From Thermostichus vulcanus str. 'Rupite' (GTDB taxonomy: Bacteria > Cyanobacteriota > Cyanobacteriia > Thermostichales > Thermostichaceae): a DNA stretch of 64,000 nucleotides. This document shows positions 17,874 through 26,846 of the stretch, piece after piece. Every line of letters begins with the position of its first letter. Position 1 is the stretch's first letter. The notes under the pieces were generated by a model, which saw nothing but the letters and a program-made list of their open reading frames with translations, searched no databases and was not told the origin of the DNA. The DNA lies in assembly GCF_022848905.1 (NCBI RefSeq), contig NZ_JAFIRA010000006.1, forward strand, positions 49,869-113,868, written 5' to 3'. The position numbers and the translations under genes are program-made.

Positions 17874-18452
17874 ATGATTCATCCAGAAGAAGCGGAGCGA
17901 TTGCAGGGGGTTAATCTCTACCTCATTGGCATGATGGCCAGTGGCAAATCAACGCTTGGGGTCGAGCTGGCGGCACAGTTGGGGTTTCAATTTTTCGATA
18001 CCGATGTGCTGGTGGAGCAGGTGGCGGGTTGTCCCATTCCAGACCTTTTTGCAAAACAGGGGGAAGCCTACTTCCGGGATCTAGAAACGCAGGTGCTGGC
18101 TCAGCTGAGCAGCTACACACGACTGGTGATCGCCACGGGAGGGGGTATTGTCCTCCGGCCCCAAAATTGGAGCTATTTACACCATGGTCTCACCATCTGG
18201 TTGGATGCGGCCCCTGCCCTGATTTGGCAACGGTTGCTCAGGGATCCCGACCAACGCCCTCTGTTGCAAACCCCGGATCCGGAAGCAACCCTCCACAGAT
18301 TCATGCAGCAGCGGCAACCGTTTTATGCCCAGGCTGATGTGAGGGTCTCCATCCCGTCGGAAATCAGCCCGCCCCAGTTGGCAGAACAGGTTTGGCAAGC
18401 AATTCGCACCCGCCTGCGGGAAGGGATCCCTTCTAAGCTGAATACCTGCTGA
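17874..18452 (+). CDS. aroK: Shikimate kinase
   Basis: 192 residues from ATG 17874; an in-frame GTG at 17859 is less likely. The enzyme phosphorylates the 3-hydroxyl of shikimate with ATP in chorismate synthesis. Visible motifs: P-loop GMMASGKST, the shikimate-binding acidic motif FFDTDVLVE, the glycine triplet ATGGGIVL, and the lid region with RPLLQ. Length is slightly above the usual 170-180 because of a longer C terminus. It is the last gene of the run ABC-F, ribE, aroK, and the MITE-like repeat begins 27 nt after its stop. Confidence 0.93.
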   Translation: MIHPEEAERLQGVNLYLIGMMASGKSTLGVELAAQLGFQFFDTDVLVEQVAGCPIPDLFAKQGEAYFRDLETQVLAQLSSYTRLVIATGGGIVLRPQNWSYLHHGLTIWLDAAPALIWQRLLRDPDQRPLLQTPDPEATLHRFMQQRQPFYAQADVRVSIPSEISPPQLAEQVWQAIRTRLREGIPSKLNTC

Positions 18453-18479
18453 ACTTTCAGGTGATCCTGTGTACTCCTG

Positions 18480-18748
18480 ACAGCCCTTTGCGCCAAGGGC
18501 ACACTAGCACGTCTGTCTCCGACAGGCTTTCCTGGCCCCAACACCTGTCACCTGGCAGGGGGTTAATCCCCCTCGCGACAGCGGTGCAGGGCACTCTAGC
18601 CCTTTTGAAATTTGAAATGGGTTAGGGACACCACCGTTGTTGTCGTAAACCCGCGTTCACTTTCGGGGTGGCGCAGCCTGCCGTAGGCATTGTTGCTACG
18701 CAACGCTAATGCTACGCGACACGCGACTGCGGAGCATTAAAGGGCTGT
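18480..18748. repeat. MITE-like repeat, copy 1
   Basis: A 269-bp stretch matching a second copy at 41865-42102. It starts ACAGCCCTTTGCGCC and ends AGGGCTGT, so the ends are inverted repeats of at least 8 bp. Inside are a GCCCTT/AAGGGC hairpin near the left end and a string of short palindromes (TTGCTACGCAACGCTAATGC and similar) near the right end. The right 150 bp is almost identical between copies; the left part differs in length. There is no open frame with coding character, so it is probably a non-autonomous element. Confidence 0.75.
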
Positions 18749-18762
18749 GGCACCATAGCCTC

Positions 18763-18906
18763 ATGTTTGGGATCCCACTCGGTTGTGCCGGTATGACAGG
18801 ATTCGCCGACTCTCTCTCCACACGCTTGGGGATCCCGGTGATTGATCCGATTGTGGCGGCAACCTCGCTAGCGTTGGCGCTCGCCCGCATGGCTGCTACT
18901 GGATGA
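18763..18906 (+). pseudogene. C-terminal remnant of an Asp/Glu/hydantoin racemase-family gene
   Basis: The 47 codons 18763-18906 read LGCAGMTGFADSLSTRLG and then IPVIDPIVAATSLALALARM, the C-terminal signature of hydantoin/Asp-Glu racemases with the second catalytic cysteine in GCAGM. About four fifths of a normal 240-residue protein is missing: the MITE-like repeat ends 15 nt upstream and the shikimate kinase gene lies just before that. There is no sign of the N-terminal half in the window. Confidence 0.65.
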
Positions 18907-18993
18907 TGCTCTTTCCCAGACACTTTGGAGCTAGGATTTGGAGCTAGGAATAGACAAAAAATGTTTTAGATCTAATCCTTAATGGCTGTGCTC

Positions 18994-19557
18994 TCACTCA
19001 ACCAACCAGGCAAATAAGTCTTTGATTTTTAGTTTCAGCTCGCTTGCAAAGGGTGGGCTGGGAATAATGTCATCTGGTACTTCAAAGATCTCGGTTTCTT
19101 GCTTTGGACGATAGACTAGAACTGTCCGTTCCGCCGGATCGATCAGCCAACCCATCTGGGATCCATGTTTCAAACAGTGAAGGATCTTTTTGATCACTCT
19201 TGTTTGGTTCTGTTCAGGAGATAGAATTTCAATGATCCAATCTGGAGCGATAGAAAACACGTTGGCAACTTCACCATTCTGATCACGAGGGATCCGATTC
19301 CAAAGGAGAACCACAATATCAGGAACTACAGATTGATCAGCAAAAGTGCAGCGCAGCTTAGGAAATGCACGAGCAATTCGGTTAACTTTCACCACAGCAT
19401 TGATAGCCGTTATTAGTTCCCCTTGGATGGCACTATGTTTCCCTTGAGGCATCGGTTTCTGGATGACTTGGCCATCTATATATTCATAAGCAGGCTTGGT
19501 TTCAGGTAACTGTAAAAACTCAGCCAAAGTCAGTGTTTTAGAAGGCGTTTGTACCAT
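18994..19557 (-). CDS. Uma2-family (DUF820) putative restriction-endonuclease-fold protein
   Basis: 187 residues from ATG 19557 (GTAGGT Shine-Dalgarno about 6 nt upstream; ATG 19572 also possible). The family pattern is clear: LTLAEFLQLPETKPAYEYIDG at the start, then the PD-(D/E)XK core with SVVPDIVVL, followed by PDWIIEILSPEQN and an Asp-rich beta strand LIDPAERTVLVYRP. Uma2 proteins are extremely expanded in cyanobacteria and their biological role is unknown; a nuclease fold is predicted. The usual Lys in the EILSP-x-x region is replaced by Gln/Asn residues here. It stands alone with no partner gene. Confidence 0.85.
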   Translation of the reverse strand: MVQTPSKTLTLAEFLQLPETKPAYEYIDGQVIQKPMPQGKHSAIQGELITAINAVVKVNRIARAFPKLRCTFADQSVVPDIVVLLWNRIPRDQNGEVANVFSIAPDWIIEILSPEQNQTRVIKKILHCLKHGSQMGWLIDPAERTVLVYRPKQETEIFEVPDDIIPSPPFASELKLKIKDLFAWLVE

Positions 19558-19693
19558 ACAAGACCTACTCATCCCCTAGAAGCGGGCTACTATCTTAATC
19601 TAAGCACTCAATCAGACCCACCGACCCAAGCCAGTACCACGGGAGGCTGTTCCCTCAAAAAGAATGAGGAGTCTTGAATTTTTATCCTTTGGC

Positions 19694-20686
19694 TCAACCC
19701 TCCTCCTGCTTTAACTGATCCCATCCAGACACAGGGATCCCTCGATTCAATCGATCCAACACCTGCAACTGCCGATACAGCATCTCGATGCGGGGTAGGT
19801 GGATCCCAGCTTGTTGGGCATAGCGCAGGGGGTTAGCAAAAATGGCTTGCAGTTCCAGGGGGCGTTTGCGTTCGTAGTCGATTTTCATGCTGGTGCGGTA
19901 GGGAGCCATCTTTTCAGTGTTGGTCAGCATTTGCCCGATCACTGCATCGGGAATCTGGCGATGGCAGGCAGCCGCTCCCTCTACCACTTCCCTCATCAAT
20001 GTTTCCGCCAAAGCACGGGCATCGGGATCCGCGATCATCTGTTGAGTATCGGCATTAAAGACCACCGATAGGCCGTTGAAAGGAATGTTCCAAACCAACT
20101 TTTGCCAGCGGGCCATCATCAAATCGGGGGAGAGGGATGTCGGGATCCCCGCCCGTTGAAAATCCGCTTGGACTTGTTCGAGGCGGGGGGTGATCCCTTG
20201 GGCAGCATAGTCGGGGCCATATTGGGCCAGCAGCACTGAGCCATAGTCCAAGTGGTGAATGTGGCCGGGGCCAACTTTGTTGGAGCTGATGAAACACAAG
20301 CCCCCGATCACCCGTTCCGCACCCACAGACTCGGCAATTTCAGGTTCCACCCCCAACCCGTTTTGCAATAGGATGACCACGCCATTCTCCGCCAATACCG
20401 GCGGGATTAATTGCGGCAGGAGGGCATTTTGGGTGGCTTTCAAAGCTACGATCACCCCTTCACAAACGGGCATATCCAGGACGGAGGAATAGGCATTCAC
20501 CTGCGGCAGGTGGAAATCCCCCCAACAGGACTGCACCCGCAACCCCTTTTGGCGAACGTGCTCGTAGTCGCTGTGGAGCAGAAAATGGACCGCAAAGCCT
20601 GCCTGTTGCAGTTTGGCCCCGTAAAATCCTCCCAAAGCACCTGTACCCAACACAGCATAACGACGGGTTTCCGGCAGCAAGGACAT
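19694..20686 (-). CDS. panE: Ketopantoate reductase-family protein
   Basis: 330 residues from ATG 20686 (MSLLPETRR); the longer in-frame start at 20725 has no support. The N-terminal Rossmann fold has YAVLGTGALGGFYGAKL for NADPH. The C-terminal helical domain has the catalytic Lys in WQKLVWNIPFNGLS and the substrate region TSMKIDYERKRPLE. Ketopantoate reductase makes pantoate for coenzyme A. The family also includes related dehydrogenases of unknown substrate, and cyanobacteria often have several members, so panE is a tentative symbol. The gene starts 63 nt after pyrR on the same strand. Confidence 0.8.
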   Translation of the reverse strand: MSLLPETRRYAVLGTGALGGFYGAKLQQAGFAVHFLLHSDYEHVRQKGLRVQSCWGDFHLPQVNAYSSVLDMPVCEGVIVALKATQNALLPQLIPPVLAENGVVILLQNGLGVEPEIAESVGAERVIGGLCFISSNKVGPGHIHHLDYGSVLLAQYGPDYAAQGITPRLEQVQADFQRAGIPTSLSPDLMMARWQKLVWNIPFNGLSVVFNADTQQMIADPDARALAETLMREVVEGAAACHRQIPDAVIGQMLTNTEKMAPYRTSMKIDYERKRPLELQAIFANPLRYAQQAGIHLPRIEMLYRQLQVLDRLNRGIPVSGWDQLKQEEG

Positions 20687-20749
20687 GGTGAAGCAGTTTG
20701 GCAGGTCATCCCCAAAATACCGCACTGCGGATCCCGGTCTTGCCCCAGC

Positions 20750-21298
20750 CTAGCGAGGGCTTTCCTGATCTGGAGCACACAGCAACACCCCTTCCTCCCC
20801 ATCGACTTCCTGTAGATGCACCCGCACAATTTGCTTCGGCTCCGTTGGCAACTGTTGGCCACAGTAATCCGGTTGAATGGGAAACTGCCGATGCCCCCGG
20901 TCAATCAATACTGCTAATCGCACCCGCTCTGGTCGTCCGAAATGGTTGAGGGCTTCCAAAGCTGCCCGAATCGTACGGCCTCGAAAAATGACATCATCCA
21001 CCAGTACCACCTCTTTGCCGGTCAGGTCCCGCGGCATCTCGCTCCGGTCTGGGGTGCGCAACCTGCCACTGCCCAAATCATCCCGAAAGAAGGTAATGTC
21101 TAACTCCCCCACCTGGGGTGGGATCCCAAACCGAGCCGCCAGCTGATCCCGCAACCGATAGGCCAAAGGAACCCCGCGGGTGCGAATTCCGATCAACGCC
21201 AGCTGTTCCAAATGCGGATGATCCGCCCCAATCTCACTGGCCAGCCGATTGATCAACCTCGCCAAGTGCTCTGCATTGAGGATCTCAACTTTGGACAT
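20750..21298 (-). CDS. pyrR: PyrR: pyrimidine regulator / uracil phosphoribosyltransferase
   Basis: 182 residues, standard length. It has the PRPP-binding motif [18 protein letters not shown], the flexible hood region [12 protein letters not shown] and the [11 protein letters not shown] strand. In Bacillus, PyrR binds pyr mRNA to cause attenuation and has minor uracil phosphoribosyltransferase activity; in cyanobacteria RNA binding is less established. No pyr biosynthesis gene is next to it, so it acts in trans or mainly as an enzyme. The ketopantoate reductase gene follows directly. Confidence 0.9.
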   Translation of the reverse strand: MSKVEILNAEHLARLINRLASEIGADHPHLEQLALIGIRTRGVPLAYRLRDQLAARFGIPPQVGELDITFFRDDLGSGRLRTPDRSEMPRDLTGKEVVLVDDVIFRGRTIRAALEALNHFGRPERVRLAVLIDRGHRQFPIQPDYCGQQLPTEPKQIVRVHLQEVDGEEGVLLCAPDQESPR

Positions 21299-21451
21299 GG
21301 ATCCCTACCGCCCCCTCACCGATAGTGCCCCGCACCTCGCCCAGCGAGTCGCAGATTCAGCCCATAAAAGGCCAAGATAGCCCAATCTACAAGCGGGATC
21401 CCCATCCGGTAGGATAAAAATAACCCCCCAGTCTCGGTAGGTTAGGGATCC

Positions 21452-21985
21452 ATGATGTTTGCTGCCCTGTCCGCGTCCTTTCTGGCGAGAACAGCTCCGT
21501 TAACCCGTCTCTTCCGGGGTATCTTGGTCTTCTTACTGATGATTGGCCTGTTGATGATTTTGTTCGGATCCCCAGCCCAGGCAGAAGACTACACCAAGCG
21601 GGATCTGCAGGGGATGAACTTTGCTGGACAAGACCTGACCGGCTCCAAATTTCTCAAAGCCAACCTGCGCCAGAGTGATCTTAGCCACGTTAAGGCTGCG
21701 GGGGTGAATTTATTTGGGGCCAACTTGAGCAAAGCCAATTTACAGGGGGCGGATCTGCGCAGCGCCACCTTGGATATGGCCAACTTGCAGGGGGCAGATT
21801 TGCGAGAAGCCCAACTTCAAGACAGCATGATGTGGTTAGCTCGGGTGGACGGGATCCAAATTGAAGGGGCGGACTTTACCAATGCCCTGATTCGGCAAGA
21901 TGCTCTCTCCATCCTTTGCGAACGGGCAACAGGCGTGAATCCTGTAACCGGGCGAGCCACCCGCGATACCCTCGAGTGTGAGTGA
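21452..21985 (+). CDS. Exported pentapeptide-repeat protein (thylakoid-lumen type)
   Basis: 177 residues. An N-terminal hydrophobic segment (about residues 22-41) ends in a signal-peptidase-like site SPAQA-ED. The mature part has tandem pentapeptide repeats of the A(D/N)Lxx type, about residues 50-140 (NLRQSDLSHV, NLSKANLQGADLRSATL). The C-terminal cap CERATGVNPVTGRATRDTLE, preceded by a Cys and followed by a terminal Cys, is the pattern of cyanobacterial and plant lumenal pentapeptide proteins such as the TL20.3/TL17 group. The role of that group is unknown. The gene is separated from pyrR, which runs the other way, by about 150 nt. Confidence 0.85.
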   Translation: MMFAALSASFLARTAPLTRLFRGILVFLLMIGLLMILFGSPAQAEDYTKRDLQGMNFAGQDLTGSKFLKANLRQSDLSHVKAAGVNLFGANLSKANLQGADLRSATLDMANLQGADLREAQLQDSMMWLARVDGIQIEGADFTNALIRQDALSILCERATGVNPVTGRATRDTLECE

Positions 21986-22002
21986 ACCCCAAAAACCAGG
22001 AA

Positions 22003-22032
22003 AAAAGGATCCCTACCCAGGGATCCCTTCCG
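22003..22032 (-). terminator. Intrinsic terminator of heme oxygenase gene, made of two GGATCC sites
   Basis: On the minus strand the sequence forms an 11-bp stem (with one G-U pair) from AAGGGATCCCT and AGGGATCCTT around the loop GGGT, followed by a run of six T. It lies about 45 nt after the heme oxygenase stop codon. The stem consists of two copies of the genome-wide palindrome GGGATCC. For the convergent pentapeptide gene on the plus strand there is no U-tract, although the hairpin could slow polymerase. Confidence 0.7.
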
Positions 22033-22075
22033 TACGCATACCCAAATCAGACTGAGGAGCACTCAAGAGCTTGGA

Positions 22076-22813
22076 TTAAGAGCTAGGCGCTGCTGCTTCG
22101 GAGCGAGCCGGTTTGCGCTGAAACTGACTTTTCAGAGAGTTCCAGGTCAAACGAGCCATGGACAACAGCCAGTTCCCTTCCAATTCCTTAAACAAATCCA
22201 TATTCATCTTGAAGGCATAGTTGGCCTCTGCCACGATGCGGTCGATGGTGACCTGATCCAAACCCAAAGCATCCATCTGGGCCCGGTAACGCTGCTTGAA
22301 CTTACCTTCGTGGGGGATCTGCTCGAAATCGTAAAAGGCTGTTCCCTCTCCTTCCGGCAAATCCATCGCCCGTCGGGCAATTTTCTTGAGAATTTGGCCA
22401 CCGGACAGATCGCCGATATAGCGGGTATAGGCGTGGGCCACCAGCAACACCGGGTCGTTTTTGGCGATCTCCCGAATCCGCTCCACATACACTTGGCAAG
22501 CGGGGGAAGGCTGTACTGTTGAACGCCAGTTGGGGCCGACGAAATAGGCCAAATCCTGTTCAATGCTGGACTTGCGCCACAGCTCCGGGTAGTAGAGCTT
22601 GCCCACCACTGGATGCTGCCGCAGTTGCGTGAAGCCCTCTTCCAAAGCACTGTAGACAAAGTAGAAGTTGCCCACGTAGCGGCTGTAGGTGCGCTTGTCC
22701 ACCACCCCTTTCAGGAAACACTTAATAAACCCAACATTCTCCGCCATCGTGTGAGACTGCTTCGTGCCTTCCCGCAGTTGTACCGACAAACTGGTATTCA
22801 AACTCTGACTCAC
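22076..22813 (-). CDS. ho1: Heme oxygenase (biliverdin-producing)
   Basis: 245 residues from GTG 22813. AAGGAGG five nt upstream decides this start; the longer frame to TTG 22834 would overlap that site. The enzyme opens heme to biliverdin IX-alpha, CO and iron using ferredoxin, the first step to phycobilins. Proximal heme ligand is H21 (TKQSHTMAEN), and the distal helix glycine motif is GDLSGGQILKKIA. A C-terminal tail rich in Ser, Ala, Arg and Pro follows the globular part. It is transcribed away from rpoB, with a 516-nt spacer between them (22814-23329). Confidence 0.95.
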   Translation of the reverse strand: MSQSLNTSLSVQLREGTKQSHTMAENVGFIKCFLKGVVDKRTYSRYVGNFYFVYSALEEGFTQLRQHPVVGKLYYPELWRKSSIEQDLAYFVGPNWRSTVQPSPACQVYVERIREIAKNDPVLLVAHAYTRYIGDLSGGQILKKIARRAMDLPEGEGTAFYDFEQIPHEGKFKQRYRAQMDALGLDQVTIDRIVAEANYAFKMNMDLFKELEGNWLLSMARLTWNSLKSQFQRKPARSEAAAPSS

Positions 22814-23147
22814 AAAACCCTCCTTGCAAACCAACTTTAAGAACCATCCGAACGGTTTCCTCAGCCTGAGAAGCTTTGTAAACCTATTCCTGTTCGCTTC
22901 TCATCCTCGATTGCTTCCCCACTACAACGTGGTAGGGGGAGTTCTCTCAATCCCCCCCATCCAAAACAGCGACAAATCGACGCATTAAAGAGGCCACCTT
23001 TACCGACAAGCGCAGCTTGTCACTCCAGCTTGCCAGCACTATCCCACCCCCCAGATCCCCAACGATCCAAGGTCGTGCGAACGGATGGTCAATGATTAGA
23101 ATAATTCGTCTGAGTATGAATGGATATTAACAATCCTTAAGGCGTAA

Positions 23148-23171
23148 GCGGGAGGAGAGGCTCTCCCCCGC
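23148..23171. repeat. GC-rich inverted repeat upstream of the rpoB promoter
   Basis: GCGGGAGGAGAG and CTCTCCCCCGC form a near-perfect 11-bp stem with a minimal loop, about 90 nt before the rpoB -35 box. There is no T-run, so it is not a standard terminator. The rest of the spacer 22814-23261 holds nothing I can name. Confidence 0.5.
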
Positions 23172-23261
23172 AGCAGGGGGCGGGATCCGAGGCGGTTCTG
23201 CGGGCATTTCCCGGATCCCGAGTGAGGGTGGCGGAGTTGCCCTCTTCCTTTGTAACGTTCG

Positions 23262-23290
23262 TTGACGATCTTCGAAGGGGTTTCTATAAT
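23262..23290 (+). promoter_or_regulatory. Sigma70-type promoter of rpoB operon
   Basis: TTGACG at 23262-23267 and TATAAT at 23285-23290 are separated by exactly 17 nt: one mismatch to the -35 consensus and a perfect -10. Start of transcription would be near 23297, giving a leader of about 33 nt before the rpoB ATG at 23330. Confidence 0.8.
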
Positions 23291-23329
23291 TGAAGACCTG
23301 ACTGCAGCGCGACCCCTCCTAAGCAACGC

Positions 23330-26300
23330 ATGACACAATTAGTGCAACTTCCTTCCGCTCCTACCTTTCCTGACCTGGTAGAGATTCAGCGGGAGAGTTT
23401 TTTATGGTTTTTGAGAGAAGGGTTTGAAGAGGAGCTCCTCAGCTTTTCCCCTATCGTTGACTATACCGGCAAGTTGGAACTCCATTTCCTGCCGGATTTC
23501 CGGCTGGGGGATCCCTCCAAAGGCTACAAAATCAACCAACCCCGCTATGACCCTGAAGAGGCTAAGCGGCGAGATGCTACCTATCAAGCGCAACTGCGTG
23601 TGCCCACTCGCCTCATCAACAAAGAGACGGGTGAAATCAAAGATATGGACGTCTTCATCGGCGAGCTGCCTTTGATGACGGATCGGGGTACCTTCATCAT
23701 CAACGGTGCTGAGCGGGTGATCGTCAACCAGATCGTCCGTAGCCCCGGTGTTTACTACAAGTCGGATTTGGATAAAAACGGTCGCCGCACCTACAGCGCC
23801 AGCCTCATTCCCAACCGAGGCGCCTGGCTGAAGTTCGAGACTGACAAAAATAGCCTGGTTTGGGTGCGTATCGACAAAACCCGTAAGCTCTCGGCAGCGG
23901 TTCTGCTCAAAGCCCTCGGCCTTAGCGATTCCGAAATTTACGATGGTCTGCGCCACCCCGAATATTTCCAAAAAACCATGGAAAAAGAGGGGCACTACAG
24001 CGAAGAAGAAGCCCTGATGGAGCTGTATCGCAAGTTGCGGCCTGGCGAACCTCCGACAGTCTCGGGTGGCCAGCAGTTGCTGGAATCCCGCTTTTTTGAC
24101 CCCAAACGCTACGACTTGGGCCGGGTTGGTCGCTATAAGCTGAACAAGAAGCTGAATCTGAGTGTGCCGGAAAATGTGCGGGTGCTCACCATCCCCGATA
24201 TCCTGGCCGTCATCGACTATCTGATCAACCTGGAGTACGACATCGGCCATGTGGACGACATCGACCACCTGGGTAACCGTCGGGTGCGCTCGGTGGGTGA
24301 GCTGCTGCAAAACCAAGTGCGGGTGGGCCTGAACCGTCTGGAGCGGATCATTCGGGAACGGATGACGGTCTCTGAGTCGGAAAATCTCACCCCGGCCTCT
24401 TTGGTCAACCCCAAGCCCCTGGTGGCGGCAATCAAGGAGTTTTTTGGTTCCAGCCAACTTTCCCAGTTCATGGATCAAACCAATCCCTTGGCGGAGTTGA
24501 CCCACAAGCGGCGGCTATCCGCCCTAGGCCCCGGTGGCCTGAGTCGGGAACGGGCCGGTTTTGCGGTGCGGGATATTCACCCCAGCCACTATGGTCGGAT
24601 TTGTCCCATTGAAACTCCGGAAGGGCCGAATGCGGGGTTGATTGGATCCCTGGCTACCCATGCCCGCGTCAACCAGTACGGCTTTGTGGAGAGCCCCTAC
24701 TACCGCGTTGAGAATGGCTTGGTGCGCAAAGACCTGGGCATGGTTTACCTCACCGCCGATGAGGAAGATGAATATCGAGTGGCTCCGGGGGATGTTCCTG
24801 TTGACGCGGAGGGGCGCATTCTCGGTGACTTGGTGCCTGTGCGTTACCGCCAGGAGTTCACCACTGCCCATCCGACGGAGGTGCATTACGTACAGGTGGC
24901 GCCGGTACAAGTCATCTCGGTGGCCACGTCCTTGATCCCCTTCCTGGAACACGACGATGCCAACCGTGCGCTGATGGGGGCCAACATGCAACGGCAAGCG
25001 GTGCCTTTGCTCAAGCCGGAGCGGCCCTACGTGGGTACGGGCTTGGAAGCACAGGCAGCGCGAGATTCCGGCATGGTGGTGGTGTCCCGCACCAATGGCG
25101 TGGTGGTGGATGTTTCTGCCGATCAAGTGGTAGTTCGCCCCGAAGACGGCGGCGATCCGATTATCTACCGCCTGCAAAAGTACCAGCGCTCCAACCAAGA
25201 TACCTGTCTGAATCAGCGTCCATTGGTTCACGTTGGGGATCGGGTGGTGGCCGGTCAGGTGCTAGCCGATGGCCCTGCCACAGAAGGGGGTGAATTGGCG
25301 CTGGGGCAAAATGTCCTGGTGGCCTATATGCCCTGGGAGGGCTATAACTACGAGGATGCCATCTTGATCAGTGAGCGGCTGGTATACGACGATGTCTTCA
25401 CCTCGGTACACATTGAAAAGCACGAGATCGAAGCTCGGCAAACCAAGCTAGGCCCGGAAGAGATCACCCGTGAGATCCCCAACGTGGGAGAAGATGCTCT
25501 GCGCAACCTGGATGAGAACGGGATTGTACGCGTCGGTGCCTGGGTGGAAGCGGGGGATATTCTGGTGGGCAAAGTCACCCCGAAAGGGGAATCGGATCAA
25601 CCGCCGGAAGAGCGCCTACTGCGAGCCATCTTTGGAGAAAAAGCTCGCGATGTGCGGGACAACTCTCTACGGGTGCCCAACGGTGAGCGGGGTCGGGTGG
25701 TGGATGTGCGCATCTTTACCCGTGAACAGGGGGATGAGCTACCGCCAGGCGCCAACATGGTGGTGCGGGTCTACATTGCCCTGAAACGCAAGATCCAAGT
25801 GGGGGATAAGATTGCCGGTCGCCACGGCAACAAAGGGATCATCTCCCGCATCTTGCCTTGTGAAGATATGCCCTACCTGCCGGATGGTACGCCGGTGGAT
25901 GTCGTACTCAATCCCTTGGGGGTGCCCTCCCGCATGAATGTGGGCCAAGTGTTTGAGTGTTTGCTGGGTTGGGCGGCCGAACACTTGGGGGTGCGCTTTA
26001 AGCTCATGCCCTTCGACGAGATGCACGGCTTGGAGGCCTCGCGCCTGACGGTAGAAGCCAAACTCAAGGAAGCCCGAGAGAAAACTGGGCGGGATTGGAT
26101 CTTCAACTCGGAAGGTAAACACTGCGGCAAGGTGCAGGTGTTTGATGGCCGCACGGGTGAACCTTTCGATCAGCCCGTCACGGTGGGCCGTGCCTACATG
26201 TTGAAGTTGGTACATTTGGTGGACGACAAAATTCACGCCCGCTCCACTGGGCCCTACTCCTTGGTAACCCAGCAACCCCTGGGTGGGAAGGCGCAGCAGG

Positions 26301-26728
26301 GGGGTCAGCGCTTTGGGGAAATGGAAGTGTGGGCTTTGGAGGCGTTTGGTGCCGCCTACATCCTGCAGGAGCTGCTCACCGTCAAGTCGGACGATATGGT
26401 CGGTCGCAACGAAGCCCTGAATGCCATTGTCAAAGGTAGGCCGATCCCTCGCCCCGGTACACCAGAATCCTTCAAGGTGTTGGTGCGAGAATTGCAGTCC
26501 CTCTGCCTAGATGTGTCGGTACACAAGGTGGAAGTGGACGGCGAAGGGCAAACCCGCGATGTGGAAGCGGATCTGATGACGGATGTGTCCGGTCGCCATA
26601 CTCCCTCGCGGCCCACCTATGAATCCGTCACGTCGGATGACCTCTCCCCCGCACCGGCGGCAGCCTTTGCCTATGCTAGTCGCAGTCATGAAGATGAAGA
26701 CGACGGAGAGGATGAGGACGACTTTTAA
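23330..26728 (+). CDS. rpoB: RNA polymerase beta subunit
   Basis: 1,132 residues, the cyanobacterial length. Beta forms half of the polymerase active cleft. The rifampicin region [20 protein letters not shown] begins near residue 370 and has the sensitive-type residues throughout. Further landmarks are [10 protein letters not shown], the catalytic-lysine region [12 protein letters not shown], and [22 protein letters not shown] near the C terminus. The protein ends in an acidic tail ([12 protein letters not shown]). A near-consensus promoter lies 40 nt upstream. rpoC1 and rpoC2 follow in the same direction. Confidence 0.98.
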   Translation: MTQLVQLPSAPTFPDLVEIQRESFLWFLREGFEEELLSFSPIVDYTGKLELHFLPDFRLGDPSKGYKINQPRYDPEEAKRRDATYQAQLRVPTRLINKETGEIKDMDVFIGELPLMTDRGTFIINGAERVIVNQIVRSPGVYYKSDLDKNGRRTYSASLIPNRGAWLKFETDKNSLVWVRIDKTRKLSAAVLLKALGLSDSEIYDGLRHPEYFQKTMEKEGHYSEEEALMELYRKLRPGEPPTVSGGQQLLESRFFDPKRYDLGRVGRYKLNKKLNLSVPENVRVLTIPDILAVIDYLINLEYDIGHVDDIDHLGNRRVRSVGELLQNQVRVGLNRLERIIRERMTVSESENLTPASLVNPKPLVAAIKEFFGSSQLSQFMDQTNPLAELTHKRRLSALGPGGLSRERAGFAVRDIHPSHYGRICPIETPEGPNAGLIGSLATHARVNQYGFVESPYYRVENGLVRKDLGMVYLTADEEDEYRVAPGDVPVDAEGRILGDLVPVRYRQEFTTAHPTEVHYVQVAPVQVISVATSLIPFLEHDDANRALMGANMQRQAVPLLKPERPYVGTGLEAQAARDSGMVVVSRTNGVVVDVSADQVVVRPEDGGDPIIYRLQKYQRSNQDTCLNQRPLVHVGDRVVAGQVLADGPATEGGELALGQNVLVAYMPWEGYNYEDAILISERLVYDDVFTSVHIEKHEIEARQTKLGPEEITREIPNVGEDALRNLDENGIVRVGAWVEAGDILVGKVTPKGESDQPPEERLLRAIFGEKARDVRDNSLRVPNGERGRVVDVRIFTREQGDELPPGANMVVRVYIALKRKIQVGDKIAGRHGNKGIISRILPCEDMPYLPDGTPVDVVLNPLGVPSRMNVGQVFECLLGWAAEHLGVRFKLMPFDEMHGLEASRLTVEAKLKEAREKTGRDWIFNSEGKHCGKVQVFDGRTGEPFDQPVTVGRAYMLKLVHLVDDKIHARSTGPYSLVTQQPLGGKAQQGGQRFGEMEVWALEAFGAAYILQELLTVKSDDMVGRNEALNAIVKGRPIPRPGTPESFKVLVRELQSLCLDVSVHKVEVDGEGQTRDVEADLMTDVSGRHTPSRPTYESVTSDDLSPAPAAAFAYASRSHEDEDDGEDEDDF

Positions 26729-26846
26729 TCGCACGTAAAGGGAGCGGGTCGGGATCCCGTTCAGGCTAGGGATGGCAGGGGTCATCCCTACACATCCATC
26801 AGATCAGGTGCAAGGGCAGCAGCAAGTCAGTCAGGAGCAAATCGCC

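Noticed and set aside
18480..18748. CRISPR or tandem palindrome array in the repeat-rich region
   Set aside because: The short palindromes are not regularly spaced and no repeat-spacer pattern exists; the region is explained by the MITE-like repeat.
23402..24505. 367-residue open frame on the minus strand inside rpoB
   Set aside because: Fully antisense to highly conserved rpoB coding sequence; its composition (His/Gln/Val-rich) is that of a complement frame and it has no family signature.
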